Origin: Gammaproteobacteria bacterium
GTDB lineage: Bacteria > Pseudomonadota > Gammaproteobacteria > Pseudomonadales > Azotimanducaceae
DNA: 37,052 nucleotides
Reading direction: 5' to 3'
Assembly: GCA_028821515.1 (NCBI GenBank)
Contig: JAPPGA010000075.1
Span: 1-37,052, forward strand
A program made the position numbers and the translations under genes. The notes below the pieces were generated by a model. The model was given only the letters and a program-made list of their open reading frames with translations, searched no databases and was not told the origin of the DNA. Every line of letters begins with the position of its first letter. The stretch's first letter is position 1. Shown here one piece after another: positions 7,964-16,604 of the stretch.

Positions 7964-10567
7964 ATGCGAATGGACAAATTGACGACACGGTTCCAGACGG
8001 CGCTGGGTTCGGCGCAGAGCCTGGCGCTGGGCCACGACCACCAGTTCGTGGAACCGCTGCACGTGCTGATCGCCCTGCTCGACCAGCAAGGCGGCGGGAT
8101 TCGGCCCCTGCTCGTCCAGTCAGGGGTGGATGTCAGTGCGCTGCATACGCAACTCGGGGAGATGCTGGCGCGGCTACCCACCGTGTCGGGCGCGGATGCC
8201 GGCGACGTGCAGGTCGGCAACGCCCTCGCGCGGACCCTGAACGTAACCGACAAGCTCGCCCAGAAACGGGGCGATGAGTACATTTCCAGTGAACTGTTCG
8301 TTCTGGCGGTACTTGAGACCGGCGGCACCGTCGCGGATGCGCTCGCCGCCCACGGCGCCCGCCGCGAAGCCATCGAAGCCGCCATCGACCAGGTCCGGGG
8401 CGGCGAGTCCGTTTCCGACCCCAACGCCGAAGAGAACCGGCAGGCCCTCGAGAAGTACTCCATCGACCTGACCGCGCGGGCCGAGGAAGGCAAGCTCGAC
8501 CCGGTCATAGGCCGCGACGACGAGATCCGCCGCACAGTACAGGTATTGCAGCGGCGTACGAAGAACAACCCGGTTCTCATCGGCGAGCCCGGCGTGGGAA
8601 AGACCGCCATCGTCGAGGGTCTCGCGCAACGCATCGTCAACGGCGAAGTACCGGAAGGACTAAAGAATCGCCGCCTGCTCGCCCTCGACATGGGCGCGCT
8701 GATCGCCGGGGCCAAGTACCGCGGCGAGTTCGAGGAGCGAATGAAGGCCGTCCTGAACGACCTGTCCAAGCAGGAAGGGCGCATCATCCTGTTCATCGAC
8801 GAACTCCACACCCTCGTCGGCGCCGGCGCGGCGGAAGGCGCGATGGATGCCGGGAACATGCTGAAACCCGCGCTCGCCCGGGGCGAACTGCACTGCGTCG
8901 GCGCGACCACGCTGGACGAGTACCGGGAGAACATCGAAAAGGACGCGGCGCTGGAGCGGAGGTTCCAGCAGGTGCTCGTGGATGAACCGACGGTAGAGGA
9001 CACGATCGCGATCCTGCGCGGCCTGAAGGAGCGCTACGAGGTGCATCACGGCGTCGACATCACGGATCCCGCCATCATCGCGGCGGCAACGCTGTCCCAC
9101 CGCTACATCACGGGCCGGCAGTTGCCCGACAAGGCCATCGACCTGGTGGACGAGTCCGCGAGCCGTATACGCATGGAGATCGATTCCAAGCCCGAACCGA
9201 TGGATCGGCTGGAACGGCGTCTGGTGCAACTGAAAATCGAACAGGAGGCGTTGAAGAAGGAGACGGACGCATCGTCGAAAGAACGGCTCGACCGTCTCAC
9301 GGGGGACATCCAGACCACGGAGCGCGAATACGCCGACCTGGAAGAAGTGTGGAAAGGCGAGAAGGCGGCGGTGAACGGCGCGCAGCAGATCAAGGAAGAA
9401 CTGGAAGGCGCGCGGCTGGCGTTCGAAACCGCGCAACGCGGCGGCGACCTCCAGCGCATGGCCGAGTTGCGCTACGGCAAGATACCGGAACTCGAGAAGC
9501 GGCTGAGCGATGCCGCCGAGGCCGACCAGTCGGGCTTCAAGCTGTTGCGCAACAAGGTGACCGAGGACGAAATCGCCGAAGTGGTGTCTGCGTGGACCGG
9601 CATTCCAGTGTCGAGGATGTTGCAGGGCGAGCGCGAAAAGCTGCTTGCGATGGAAACGGGCCTGCACCGGCGCGTCGTCGGCCAGGACGAAGCCGTGACG
9701 GCCATCGCGGACGCCATCCGGCGCTCGCGCTCGGGACTGGCCGACCCCAATCGGCCCAACGGCTCATTCCTGTTCCTCGGCCCCACGGGAGTCGGCAAGA
9801 CAGAACTCACCAAGGCACTGGCGGAATTCCTGTTCGACACGGAAGACGCCATGGTGCGCCTCGACATGTCCGAGTTCATGGAAAAACACTCCGTTGCGCG
9901 CCTCATCGGTGCTCCGCCGGGCTACATCGGCTACGAGGAAGGGGGCTACCTGACCGAGAAAGTTCGCCGCAAGCCCTATTCGGTGCTGCTCCTCGACGAA
10001 ATCGAGAAGGCGCACCCGGATGTCTTCAACATACTGTTGCAAGTATTGGAAGACGGGCGTCTGACGGACGGCCACGGGCGCACCGTGGACTTCCGTAACA
10101 CCGTGGTCGTCATGACTTCGAACCTCGGCTCGTCGATCATCCAGGAGTTCGCCGGCGAGGAGAACTACGAGCCGATGAAAGCGAGCGTCATGGATGTCGT
10201 GGCGCAGCAGTTCCGGCCCGAATTCGTGAACCGCATCGACGAGACAGTGGTGTTCCACCCGTTGAACAAGGGCCAGATCCGCGCCATCGCGGGCATCCAG
10301 GTGGGGCACCTCAAGGAGCGTCTCGCCGAACAGGACATCGTGCTCGAACTGACCGATGCGGCGCTCGACAGGCTCGGCGAGGCGGGCTTCGATCCCGTGT
10401 ATGGTGCTCGTCCGCTGAAGCGCGCCATACAGCAGCAGTTGGAGAATCCTCTTTCCAGGCGCCTGCTGGCCGGGGAGTTCGGCGGCCGGGAGTCGATTCT
10501 GGTGGATGTTTCCGGAGACGAACTCGTGTTCGCCCCGGTGGCGCCTGCTGAGAACGCTGCTGCCTGA
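7964..10567 (+). CDS. clpB: ATP-dependent disaggregase ClpB
   Basis: This 867-residue AAA+ chaperone dissolves protein aggregates together with DnaK in the cytoplasm. It has the Clp N-domain (about 1-145, starting [14 protein letters not shown] as in E. coli), the first Walker A GEPGVGKT (207-214) with Walker [22 protein letters not shown], and a coiled-coil middle domain rich in Glu and Lys (about 410-525). The second nucleotide-binding domain carries [27 protein letters not shown] and sensor VMTSNLGS. The pore loop [10 protein letters not shown] in domain 1 and the GYIGYEEGG loop in domain 2 are intact. Length matches the family (about 860). No ClpP-binding IGF loop was noticed, which fits ClpB rather than ClpA or ClpC. 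It is monocistronic and preceded by a sigma-32-type promoter. Confidence 0.98.
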   Translation: MRMDKLTTRFQTALGSAQSLALGHDHQFVEPLHVLIALLDQQGGGIRPLLVQSGVDVSALHTQLGEMLARLPTVSGADAGDVQVGNALARTLNVTDKLAQKRGDEYISSELFVLAVLETGGTVADALAAHGARREAIEAAIDQVRGGESVSDPNAEENRQALEKYSIDLTARAEEGKLDPVIGRDDEIRRTVQVLQRRTKNNPVLIGEPGVGKTAIVEGLAQRIVNGEVPEGLKNRRLLALDMGALIAGAKYRGEFEERMKAVLNDLSKQEGRIILFIDELHTLVGAGAAEGAMDAGNMLKPALARGELHCVGATTLDEYRENIEKDAALERRFQQVLVDEPTVEDTIAILRGLKERYEVHHGVDITDPAIIAAATLSHRYITGRQLPDKAIDLVDESASRIRMEIDSKPEPMDRLERRLVQLKIEQEALKKETDASSKERLDRLTGDIQTTEREYADLEEVWKGEKAAVNGAQQIKEELEGARLAFETAQRGGDLQRMAELRYGKIPELEKRLSDAAEADQSGFKLLRNKVTEDEIAEVVSAWTGIPVSRMLQGEREKLLAMETGLHRRVVGQDEAVTAIADAIRRSRSGLADPNRPNGSFLFLGPTGVGKTELTKALAEFLFDTEDAMVRLDMSEFMEKHSVARLIGAPPGYIGYEEGGYLTEKVRRKPYSVLLLDEIEKAHPDVFNILLQVLEDGRLTDGHGRTVDFRNTVVVMTSNLGSSIIQEFAGEENYEPMKASVMDVVAQQFRPEFVNRIDETVVFHPLNKGQIRAIAGIQVGHLKERLAEQDIVLELTDAALDRLGEAGFDPVYGARPLKRAIQQQLENPLSRRLLAGEFGGRESILVDVSGDELVFAPVAPAENAAA

Positions 10568-10594
10568 CGGGTAGGACCGGGCGCAGCGCTCGAA

Positions 10595-10936
10595 TTACAT
10601 TCTGCGGTCCCTTTTCTGCGCGCACTCGATACAGAGCGCCACCGAGGGTAGTGCGTTCAACCGGGGTTCGCCGATCTCTTCGCCACAACTCTCGCAGTAG
10701 AGGTATTCGTCGGCGTCGATGCGCCGCAGCGCGACCTCGATCGATCGCAGCTCGGCGTTCAACTCGCTGTCGATAGCGACGAGCACACCCTGGTTCTCGA
10801 GTTCCACCGCCTGCTCGGCGAAATCCGGCGGCAGCGGCTCTTCGCGATGCTGCGTATGCGTCGCGACGCGGGCGACGCGGTCTCTCAGTTCCACCCGCCG
10901 AGCTTCGAGTTCACGACGGCGTTTCTCAAGGTCCAT
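10595..10936 (-). CDS. TraR/DksA-family zinc-finger protein
   Basis: This 113-residue protein has an N-terminal Arg/Glu-rich helix (about 2-30), a second helix, and a C4 zinc finger CESC-x17-CIEC (Cys81, Cys84, Cys102, Cys105). DksA relatives bind the RNA polymerase secondary channel. The coiled-coil tip motif DxxDxA appears as DFAEQA (38-43), with Glu replacing the second Asp, so it may be a paralogue rather than DksA itself. I chose the ATG because AGGG lies 7 nt upstream; a GTG two codons earlier is too close to that site. It follows the htrA-like gene on the same strand by 95 bp and faces clpB. Confidence 0.85.
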   Translation of the reverse strand: MDLEKRRRELEARRVELRDRVARVATHTQHREEPLPPDFAEQAVELENQGVLVAIDSELNAELRSIEVALRRIDADEYLYCESCGEEIGEPRLNALPSVALCIECAQKRDRRM

Positions 10937-10967
10937 ACGCACACCCTAACGCAACGCGGCCCCCTGT

Positions 10968-10993
10968 CAACGAAAACAGGCAACGAAAACAGG
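10968..10993 (+). repeat. Two tandem copies of a 13-bp unit
   Basis: The unit caacgaaaacagg occurs twice in perfect head-to-tail copies in the gap between the htrA-like and DksA-like genes. Read on the minus strand, the end of the array provides a TTGACA hexamer (plus positions 10965-10970) that could act as a -35 element for the DksA-like gene. The repeat itself is certain; its function is unknown. Confidence 0.7.
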
Positions 10994-11031
10994 CGCCATC
11001 ACATGACCCGCGCGGCCCCTGCACGACGAGG

Positions 11032-12396
11032 TCAACGCACCACGACGAGCATCCGCCGTCCGCCTCGCTGGACCAGCAGCGCCAGCACGTCTTCCTGCTC
11101 CTCAACGGTATCTGCAAATTCCTCGACGCTACGCACCGCTTCCCGATTCACCGCCAGGATGATGTCGCCCCTGCGCAGACCGGATTCCCATGCCCGGCTG
11201 CCCGGCTCGATGCTCGACACCTCGACGCCTTGCACCCGGCCAGACCAGGGATGGTCACGCCCGATCTCCCCGAATTCCGCACCTTCCAGCTTTTCCGACG
11301 AGATCTTGCCCGCCACGGCAAGGGGCTGCATCTCACCGATAACGGCCTCCTTTTCGATACGGTCCCCGTCGCGGAGGATACCGATCCGCACCGTCTCGCC
11401 AACCGGGGAAAAAGCGATTCGGTTGCGCAGGTCGGCCGGATCATCCACCGGCTCATCGTCGACGCTGACGATCACATCTTCCGCCTGGATGCCCGCCTCT
11501 TCCGCCGGGGAGTCCTCGAGCACACGCGTCACAAGGGCGCCGGTCAGTTCCTCGAGATCATAGGCCTGCGCCAAACCCGGCGATACTTCCTCGATCAGCA
11601 CGCCCAGGCGGCCACGTCTGATCTCCCCGAACTCCAGCAACTGGTCCACCACGGCGCGAGCCATGTTCGACGGCACGGCAAAGCCAATGCCGACATTGCC
11701 CGCGACCGCGTTGCCGAATCCCCCCGCTCCTGGCGAGATCAGTGCCGTGTTGATGCCGACCAGGCGCCCCTCCAAGTCGACGAGCGCGCCCCCGGAATTG
11801 CCGGGATTGATGGAAGCGTCGGTCTGGATGAAGTCCTCGTACGCATCCCGCCCACCGATGGATGTCCTGCCCAGCGCACTGACGATACCCAGCGTTACCG
11901 TCTGGTCCAGGTTGAATGGGCTGCCGATCGCTACCACGAAGTCCCCGATCTCAAGCGTCTCGGAATCTCCGAGGGGCAGTTCCGAGACGTTCTCCGCCTC
12001 GATCCGGAGCAGCGCGATATCCGTCCCCGGGTCGCTGCCGATGAGTTCCGCTTCCAGGATGCGCCGGTCATCCAGCCGAACCGTGATTTGTTCGGCGTTG
12101 TCGATGACATGATGGTTCGTGATCACGTGACCCTCACCCGCATCGATGATGACGCCGGACCCGGTGCCACGAACGGGTTCGCCCGGAGATCCATCGGGCA
12201 TGGGAAACTGAAAGAAGTCGAACACCTGTGGGCGACGACCGCGCGCCTGACCGAAGACGGAGATATGCACCACGGCGGGCGCCGCCTTCTTCACGGCCGG
12301 CGCCGCTGTCAGCTTCTCGGCGGCATGGTTCGACACCGACAACGAGAATGAGAGCGCCAGGAGTGTCAGGAATACTCCAGGGACTGACTTCGCCAT
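11032..12396 (-). CDS. Periplasmic serine endoprotease, HtrA/DegQ (Do) family
   Basis: This 454-residue exported protease has a signal peptide (FLTLLALSFSLSVSNHA, about 9-25). The trypsin-like domain carries the triad His96 (VITNHHVID), Asp126 (GSDPGTDIALL) and Ser201 (INPGNSGGALVD). Two PDZ domains follow (about 255-350 and 365-454), shown by RGRLGVLIEEVSPGLAQAY with GIQAEDVIVSVDDEPV, and by SGLRRGDIILAVNREAV. It degrades or holds misfolded envelope proteins. The ATG was chosen for its AGGAG site 8 nt upstream and because it starts the signal peptide; the reading frame extends further upstream without homology. It may be co-transcribed with the DksA-like gene. DegP, DegQ and MucD cannot be separated by eye. 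Confidence 0.95.
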   Translation of the reverse strand: MAKSVPGVFLTLLALSFSLSVSNHAAEKLTAAPAVKKAAPAVVHISVFGQARGRRPQVFDFFQFPMPDGSPGEPVRGTGSGVIIDAGEGHVITNHHVIDNAEQITVRLDDRRILEAELIGSDPGTDIALLRIEAENVSELPLGDSETLEIGDFVVAIGSPFNLDQTVTLGIVSALGRTSIGGRDAYEDFIQTDASINPGNSGGALVDLEGRLVGINTALISPGAGGFGNAVAGNVGIGFAVPSNMARAVVDQLLEFGEIRRGRLGVLIEEVSPGLAQAYDLEELTGALVTRVLEDSPAEEAGIQAEDVIVSVDDEPVDDPADLRNRIAFSPVGETVRIGILRDGDRIEKEAVIGEMQPLAVAGKISSEKLEGAEFGEIGRDHPWSGRVQGVEVSSIEPGSRAWESGLRRGDIILAVNREAVRSVEEFADTVEEQEDVLALLVQRGGRRMLVVVR

Positions 12397-12540
12397 ATCG
12401 GTGCTCCTGTGCGGGCCTGGCTGGGAAATGCCTGCCCGGCTCGTCGCAGGGCCTTGGCATGGTGGCCGGAGAGCCGAATTGTAGCGCGGTTTAGCGCCAG
12501 ACAATGGCGGCCATGGTCAGCCGCCGGCGGGTCGCGAGCC

Positions 12541-12579
12541 TCACTACGCGAGAAGGGCGAATCCGGCGCCGCGTAGTGA
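12541..12579. promoter_or_regulatory. Perfect 10-bp inverted repeat, candidate operator
   Basis: The arm TCACTACGCG (12541-12550) is exactly mirrored by CGCGTAGTGA (12570-12579), with a 19-nt spacer. It lies in the divergent gap between the htrA-like gene and the VOC gene, about 45 nt before the VOC start. There is no T-run, so it does not look like an intrinsic terminator; a regulator site is one possibility. Confidence 0.5.
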
Positions 12580-12624
12580 CATAAACTTGTGGAACACCAC
12601 ATCGGGACCGAAGGAGACATACGC

Positions 12625-13014
12625 ATGGCATTGACCGGATTCGATCACCTGGTGATACGCGTCGCCGACCTGGAGGAGGGAATAAGGACCTATCGCGACC
12701 GGCTGGGACTGACCCTCGACCGCACCGACCAGACCGACGCGCTCGGGGTCAGGCAGGCGTTTTTCAACCTGCCGGATGGCGGCTTCATTGAAGTCGTTGC
12801 GCCGACCGACCCGAAAGGGGCCGTGGCCCGGTCGCTGGAAAGCCGGGGGGAAGGTATCCACACCATCTCGTTCGCGGTCGATGACCTGGAAGCGACATCG
12901 ACCGCCATGAAGGAAGCCGGCGCCCAGTTGATCGGGGAAGGTGGTCCGCAGGTGTTCGTGCATCCGAGGTCCACTCACGGCGTCTTGCTACAGCTCACGG
13001 CTCGGCACAAGTAG
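12625..13014 (+). CDS. VOC-family (glyoxalase/methylmalonyl-CoA epimerase-like) protein
   Basis: This 129-residue protein consists of one vicinal-oxygen-chelate domain with two beta-alpha-beta-beta-beta modules. Candidate metal ligands are His8 (GFDHLVIRV), Glu56 (GGFIEVVAP), His79 (GIHTISFAVDD) and Gln123 (GVLLQL). The layout resembles methylmalonyl-CoA epimerase, but the final ligand and catalytic Glu of that enzyme is Gln here, so an epimerase name would be unsafe. The ATG has AGGAG about 9 nt upstream; an earlier in-frame ATG at 12589 lacks one. It lies 34 nt upstream of a sodium:solute symporter gene, suggesting co-transcription. Confidence 0.85.
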   Translation: MALTGFDHLVIRVADLEEGIRTYRDRLGLTLDRTDQTDALGVRQAFFNLPDGGFIEVVAPTDPKGAVARSLESRGEGIHTISFAVDDLEATSTAMKEAGAQLIGEGGPQVFVHPRSTHGVLLQLTARHK

Positions 13015-13048
13015 CCGAAGAGCGGAACCGACGCCGGAGACAACACGT

Positions 13049-14500
13049 ATGGACGAAGCGGCGATCATCCTGACAACCCTCGTCGCCTACAAGGTGATGA
13101 TGATCTTTGTCGGCCTGTGGGCGGCCTCGAGAAACCGCAGCGAAGCCGACTTCTTCCTTGGCGGCCGCGGCCTCGGTCCGCTCGTGGCCGGCCTGTCGTA
13201 TGCGGCGAGCACCTCCTCGGCGTGGGTGATTCTCGGGTTTTCCGGATTCGTCTACGCCATCGGCCTAAGCGCCTTGTGGATGATTCCCGGCGTGTGGGCC
13301 GCATACGCGGTGGTGTGGCTGTATTTCGGCCGCCAGCTGCGCCAGGAGTCCCTTGAACATCAGCAGGTGACCCTGACGGATTTCCTGTTGCACGACAGCA
13401 GCGGCGACCTGAAACGGATCGCCACCGTGGCCGCCGCCGTCCTCGTCGTGTTCTGTTTCGTCTTCTATGTCGCGGCCCAACTCGACGCGGCGGGCAACGC
13501 GCTGACCGAGAACTTCGCCATTGCGACACCCACCGCCATCGTTACCGGAGCAGTCATCGTCGTGTTCTATTCGCTCGTGGGCGGCTTCTGGGCCGTGTCG
13601 GTCACGGACACCATCCAGGCGGCGATCATGATGCTGGTGTCGGTGGGCGTGCCGTTGGCGGCCCTGGTCGCCGCCGGTGGCCCCGTCGAAATGTGGACCA
13701 CGCTCACCGCAGCCATGCCCACTGCCTACCTGCAGCTTGACGGCGGCCACGCGGGACTGGTGCTGCTCGGCTTCGCTGTCGGCCTGGTCGGCATGTCTCT
13801 CGGTGCCCTCGGACAGCCACATCTGCTTGCACGGCTGATGGCCGTGCGGGGCGAAACCGAACGCCGGCAAGGCTACGCGATCGTATTCGGCTGGGGCATC
13901 GTGGTGTTCGCGGGGATGGTCGTGCTCGGCCTCTCGGGACGCGCGCTGGTTCCCGAGATAGGCAATCCGGAGACGCTGTTCTACCGCGCCGCGAGCGACT
14001 ACCTGCCGGTCGTCCTGGCAGGCATCGCGACCGCCGCCACCCTGTCGGCGGTGATGTCGACGGTCGACTCGCTACTACTCTCGGCCGCCGGCGCGGTTGC
14101 CCATGACATGGGCGTCAACCGCCGCTTCCCCGGCCGCGAAGCGATGGCATCACGTGCCGCGATGTTCGGGGTCGCTGCACTTGCGGTGGTACTCGCCCTC
14201 AGTCTGCCCGACACCATCTTCAACCGCGTTCTGTTCGCATGGTCCGCGCTGGGTGCCGCGTTCGGCCCCATCGTCCTGTTCCGCGTCATGGGTCGGGATG
14301 TTGCCGCGGCCCCCGCGCTGGCTGCCATGCTGTCGGGATTCGCGGTGGCTGTTCTGTTCTACTCGCTGGGCTCGGCCCCGGCCGGCGACTCACTGCTTTC
14401 CCAGGCGGCGCACCTGCCCGGCGACCCGTTCGAGCGGGTTGCCCCGTGGCTACCCCCGATGCTCATCCTCTGGTTCTTCACCCAGAAGCGCCGCAAGTAG
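13049..14500 (+). CDS. Sodium:solute symporter (SSS family)
   Basis: This 483-residue inner-membrane protein has about 13 predicted hydrophobic helices. The N-terminal region, with FFLGGRGLGPLVAGLSYAAS, matches the PutP/SSS signature (xxYxLGGRxLGPxxxALS). The segment STVDSLLLSAAGAVAHD aligns with the helix that forms the Na2 sodium site in this family (Ser/Thr pair). It should import a solute driven by sodium; proline and related amino or organic acids are the usual substrates, but specificity is not readable. A GGAG site precedes the ATG, and an upstream reading-frame extension overlapping the VOC gene was rejected. Its last 23 nt overlap the 3' end of the convergent adenine deaminase gene. 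Confidence 0.92.
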   Translation: MDEAAIILTTLVAYKVMMIFVGLWAASRNRSEADFFLGGRGLGPLVAGLSYAASTSSAWVILGFSGFVYAIGLSALWMIPGVWAAYAVVWLYFGRQLRQESLEHQQVTLTDFLLHDSSGDLKRIATVAAAVLVVFCFVFYVAAQLDAAGNALTENFAIATPTAIVTGAVIVVFYSLVGGFWAVSVTDTIQAAIMMLVSVGVPLAALVAAGGPVEMWTTLTAAMPTAYLQLDGGHAGLVLLGFAVGLVGMSLGALGQPHLLARLMAVRGETERRQGYAIVFGWGIVVFAGMVVLGLSGRALVPEIGNPETLFYRAASDYLPVVLAGIATAATLSAVMSTVDSLLLSAAGAVAHDMGVNRRFPGREAMASRAAMFGVAALAVVLALSLPDTIFNRVLFAWSALGAAFGPIVLFRVMGRDVAAAPALAAMLSGFAVAVLFYSLGSAPAGDSLLSQAAHLPGDPFERVAPWLPPMLILWFFTQKRRK

Positions 14501-15455
14501 CGCAATCGAAAGCGGCCGCAAAGGAGTTCTCTGCGAGCGTCGCCAACTCGGCTCGGGTCAGGTCAAGTGCCTTCCCGGCCTGCACGAAATTGGCGTTGAT
14601 GTACCCGCCGAAGTAAGCGGGATCGTCCGAGTTCACCGTGGCCAGCAATCCCTGGTCCAACATCCGCTTGACAGGGTGGACCGCCAGGTCGTCAACCACG
14701 GCCAGCTTGAGATTGGACAGCGGGCAGACAGTCAGCGGCACCTGGTCCCGGCGCAGGCGGGACACGAGGACCGGGTCTTCCAGTGCACGGTTGCCATGAT
14801 CGATGCGCTCGACACCGAGCACGTCCAGGGCTTCCCAGACATAGGAAGGTGGGCCTTCTTCCCCGGCGTGGGCTACGAGCCGCAAACCCTCGTCGCGGGC
14901 GGCGGCGAAAACCCGCTCGAACTTCGAGGGCGGATGCCCCAGCTCGGACGAGTCCAGTCCCACCCCGATGAACTCGGCGCGATAGGGCATCGCGTTCTCC
15001 AGCATCCGGAACGCATCCCGCTCCGACAGGTGGCGAAGAAAGCAGAGAATGAGCGAGACGGAGACGCCCCGTTGCCTCGCCTCGCGTGCAGCGCGTGAGA
15101 GTCCGTCCATGACGTGAGCAAGGGGGACACCCCGTTCGATGTGCGCCTGGGGATCGAAGAAACACTCGATGTGACGGACGTTGTCCCGTTCGGCGCGCCG
15201 GAAACAGGCGTCCGCCAGTTCGAAGAAATCGCGCTGGGTGTTCAGGACCTGCATGCCCGCGTAATACAGGTCCAGGAAATCCTGAAGACAGGTGAAGTCG
15301 TAAGCCTGACGGATGGCGTTGACGCTCCTGAACGGCAGCGAAACTCCGTTGCGTTGCGCAAGGTTCCACATCATCTCCGGCTCCAGGGAGCCCTCGACGT
15401 GAATGTGAAGCTCGGCTTTCGGCAGACCTTGGACGAAATCCGAATAGTCCGTCAT
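14478..15455 (-). CDS. Adenine deaminase (adenosine deaminase superfamily)
   Basis: This 325-residue TIM-barrel deaminase converts adenine to hypoxanthine and ammonia in purine salvage. Zinc and catalytic residues are His17/His19 (AELHIHVEGSLEP), His196 with Glu199 (VAHAGEEGPP), His220 (ERIDHG) and Asp277/Asp278 (TVNSDDPAYFGG). The signatures SLEPEMMW, CFFDPQAH, GLDSSELGHPPSKF and LTVCPLSN match the bacterial and fungal adenine deaminase branch more closely than classical adenosine deaminase, which I judge from memory of the family. It starts 18 nt after the exported amidohydrolase gene, forming the end of a three-gene run. Its 3' end overlaps the symporter gene by 23 nt, so readthrough from either side would produce antisense. 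Confidence 0.9.
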   Translation of the reverse strand: MTDYSDFVQGLPKAELHIHVEGSLEPEMMWNLAQRNGVSLPFRSVNAIRQAYDFTCLQDFLDLYYAGMQVLNTQRDFFELADACFRRAERDNVRHIECFFDPQAHIERGVPLAHVMDGLSRAAREARQRGVSVSLILCFLRHLSERDAFRMLENAMPYRAEFIGVGLDSSELGHPPSKFERVFAAARDEGLRLVAHAGEEGPPSYVWEALDVLGVERIDHGNRALEDPVLVSRLRRDQVPLTVCPLSNLKLAVVDDLAVHPVKRMLDQGLLATVNSDDPAYFGGYINANFVQAGKALDLTRAELATLAENSFAAAFDCATCGASG

Positions 15456-15473
15456 GCCAGCCTCCGGTCCAGG

Positions 15474-16604
15474 CTACCGGGCCGGCATCGGCTGGGCCGA
15501 GAGCTGGCGTTGCTCCCAGGCACGTACCCTGGGCACGGCCGCATCGAAGAGCCGTTCGTAGTTGCGCCGCACTACCTGTGCCCGCGCGTCGGCGCCCAGG
15601 CGTTCCCATAGCGGCTGATATACCTCGTAGGTCCTGGCATAGGACTCCCAGTCTGACGGCGAAACCGAATCCGTCCCGAACAGGAACCGGGTCGGATGTT
15701 TCTCGATCAGGGCAGCCCAGGCTGCGACCGTGTCGGCATCGCGCACGACATACCGGGCCACCTCGTCCCAGGAGATGTCGAGCATCACGTGGTCGTAGTG
15801 CGCGTCGCCGAGCATCTCGTCGAGCAACTCGAGGTGATGCTGCGTCGGCGGCACGAAACGGCCCAATCCCGTATGGGCCCAGATGACCGACGCCTGCGGA
15901 TGCCGGGCGAGGACTTCGAGCAGGTCGTCGTAGTGCGCCGGGCGCGCGCCGGGACGCACCATGGAGATATCGCAGTGCAGGATCGCTACGAGTCCGATCT
16001 CGGCCACGGTCGCCAGGATCCGGTCCAGCGCGGGATTGTGCAGGCTCGCCGTGTGGCCGGAGACCTTCGACGACACGAACTCCTTGTGAACGCTGAACTC
16101 TCCGATGCCGGAAAACACGCCCGGAAAGGTGAGCAGAACCCGGCGAATGTGATCGGCAGCGTACATGTCGGTGGGGTTGAACCCGGTGATCATCGGGTCG
16201 ACCCGGCGCCTTCGCGCATCGCTCAGCGACAGGTACTCCTGCGCGATCATGGCGTCCACGAACGAGTAGTAGTAGAGCGCCGCGTCCGAGTGCAGGTAGT
16301 AGTGGGGGGCGCGTTCGCCGGAGACGAAATAGTCCCACTTCTGCTGCAACGGAATGCCGAACATCGCGACACGGCCCACCTGGTCGCCCACCATGTCGAA
16401 GTACTCGCGGGCGCTGATGCCCCGTTGCACGTAGTTGGTCAGGTGGAAATGGACATCGTTGAACAGGGGCTGGGGTTCCCCCGCATCGATCTCCGCTGCC
16501 GGTACGGCCGAACCGGCAAGCAGTAGAGAGACCCCCAGGACCCTAGCCAGGAGTTTCGCCCGCGCACAAACTCCCGTGGCAAAATCAGGCAGGCGCAACA
16601 ACAT
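15474..16604 (-). CDS. Exported amidohydrolase (amidohydrolase_2-like)
   Basis: This 376-residue protein has an N-terminal signal segment (LLARVLGVSLLLAGSAVPAAE, about 18-38). It has a TIM-barrel metal-dependent hydrolase pattern: His52 and His54 in NDVHFHL, then ILHCD, VIWAHTGLG and FGTDSVSP late in the chain, each supplying expected metal or catalytic residues. Together these indicate the PF04909 type, whose members hydrolyse or decarboxylate ring or carboxylate substrates. The export signal is notable because many relatives are cytosolic. The ATG overlaps the upstream membrane-protein gene by 20 nt and lacks a clear Shine-Dalgarno, suggesting translational coupling. The adenine deaminase gene begins 18 nt downstream. 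The substrate is unknown. Confidence 0.82.
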   Translation of the reverse strand: MLLRLPDFATGVCARAKLLARVLGVSLLLAGSAVPAAEIDAGEPQPLFNDVHFHLTNYVQRGISAREYFDMVGDQVGRVAMFGIPLQQKWDYFVSGERAPHYYLHSDAALYYYSFVDAMIAQEYLSLSDARRRRVDPMITGFNPTDMYAADHIRRVLLTFPGVFSGIGEFSVHKEFVSSKVSGHTASLHNPALDRILATVAEIGLVAILHCDISMVRPGARPAHYDDLLEVLARHPQASVIWAHTGLGRFVPPTQHHLELLDEMLGDAHYDHVMLDISWDEVARYVVRDADTVAAWAALIEKHPTRFLFGTDSVSPSDWESYARTYEVYQPLWERLGADARAQVVRRNYERLFDAAVPRVRAWEQRQLSAQPMPAR

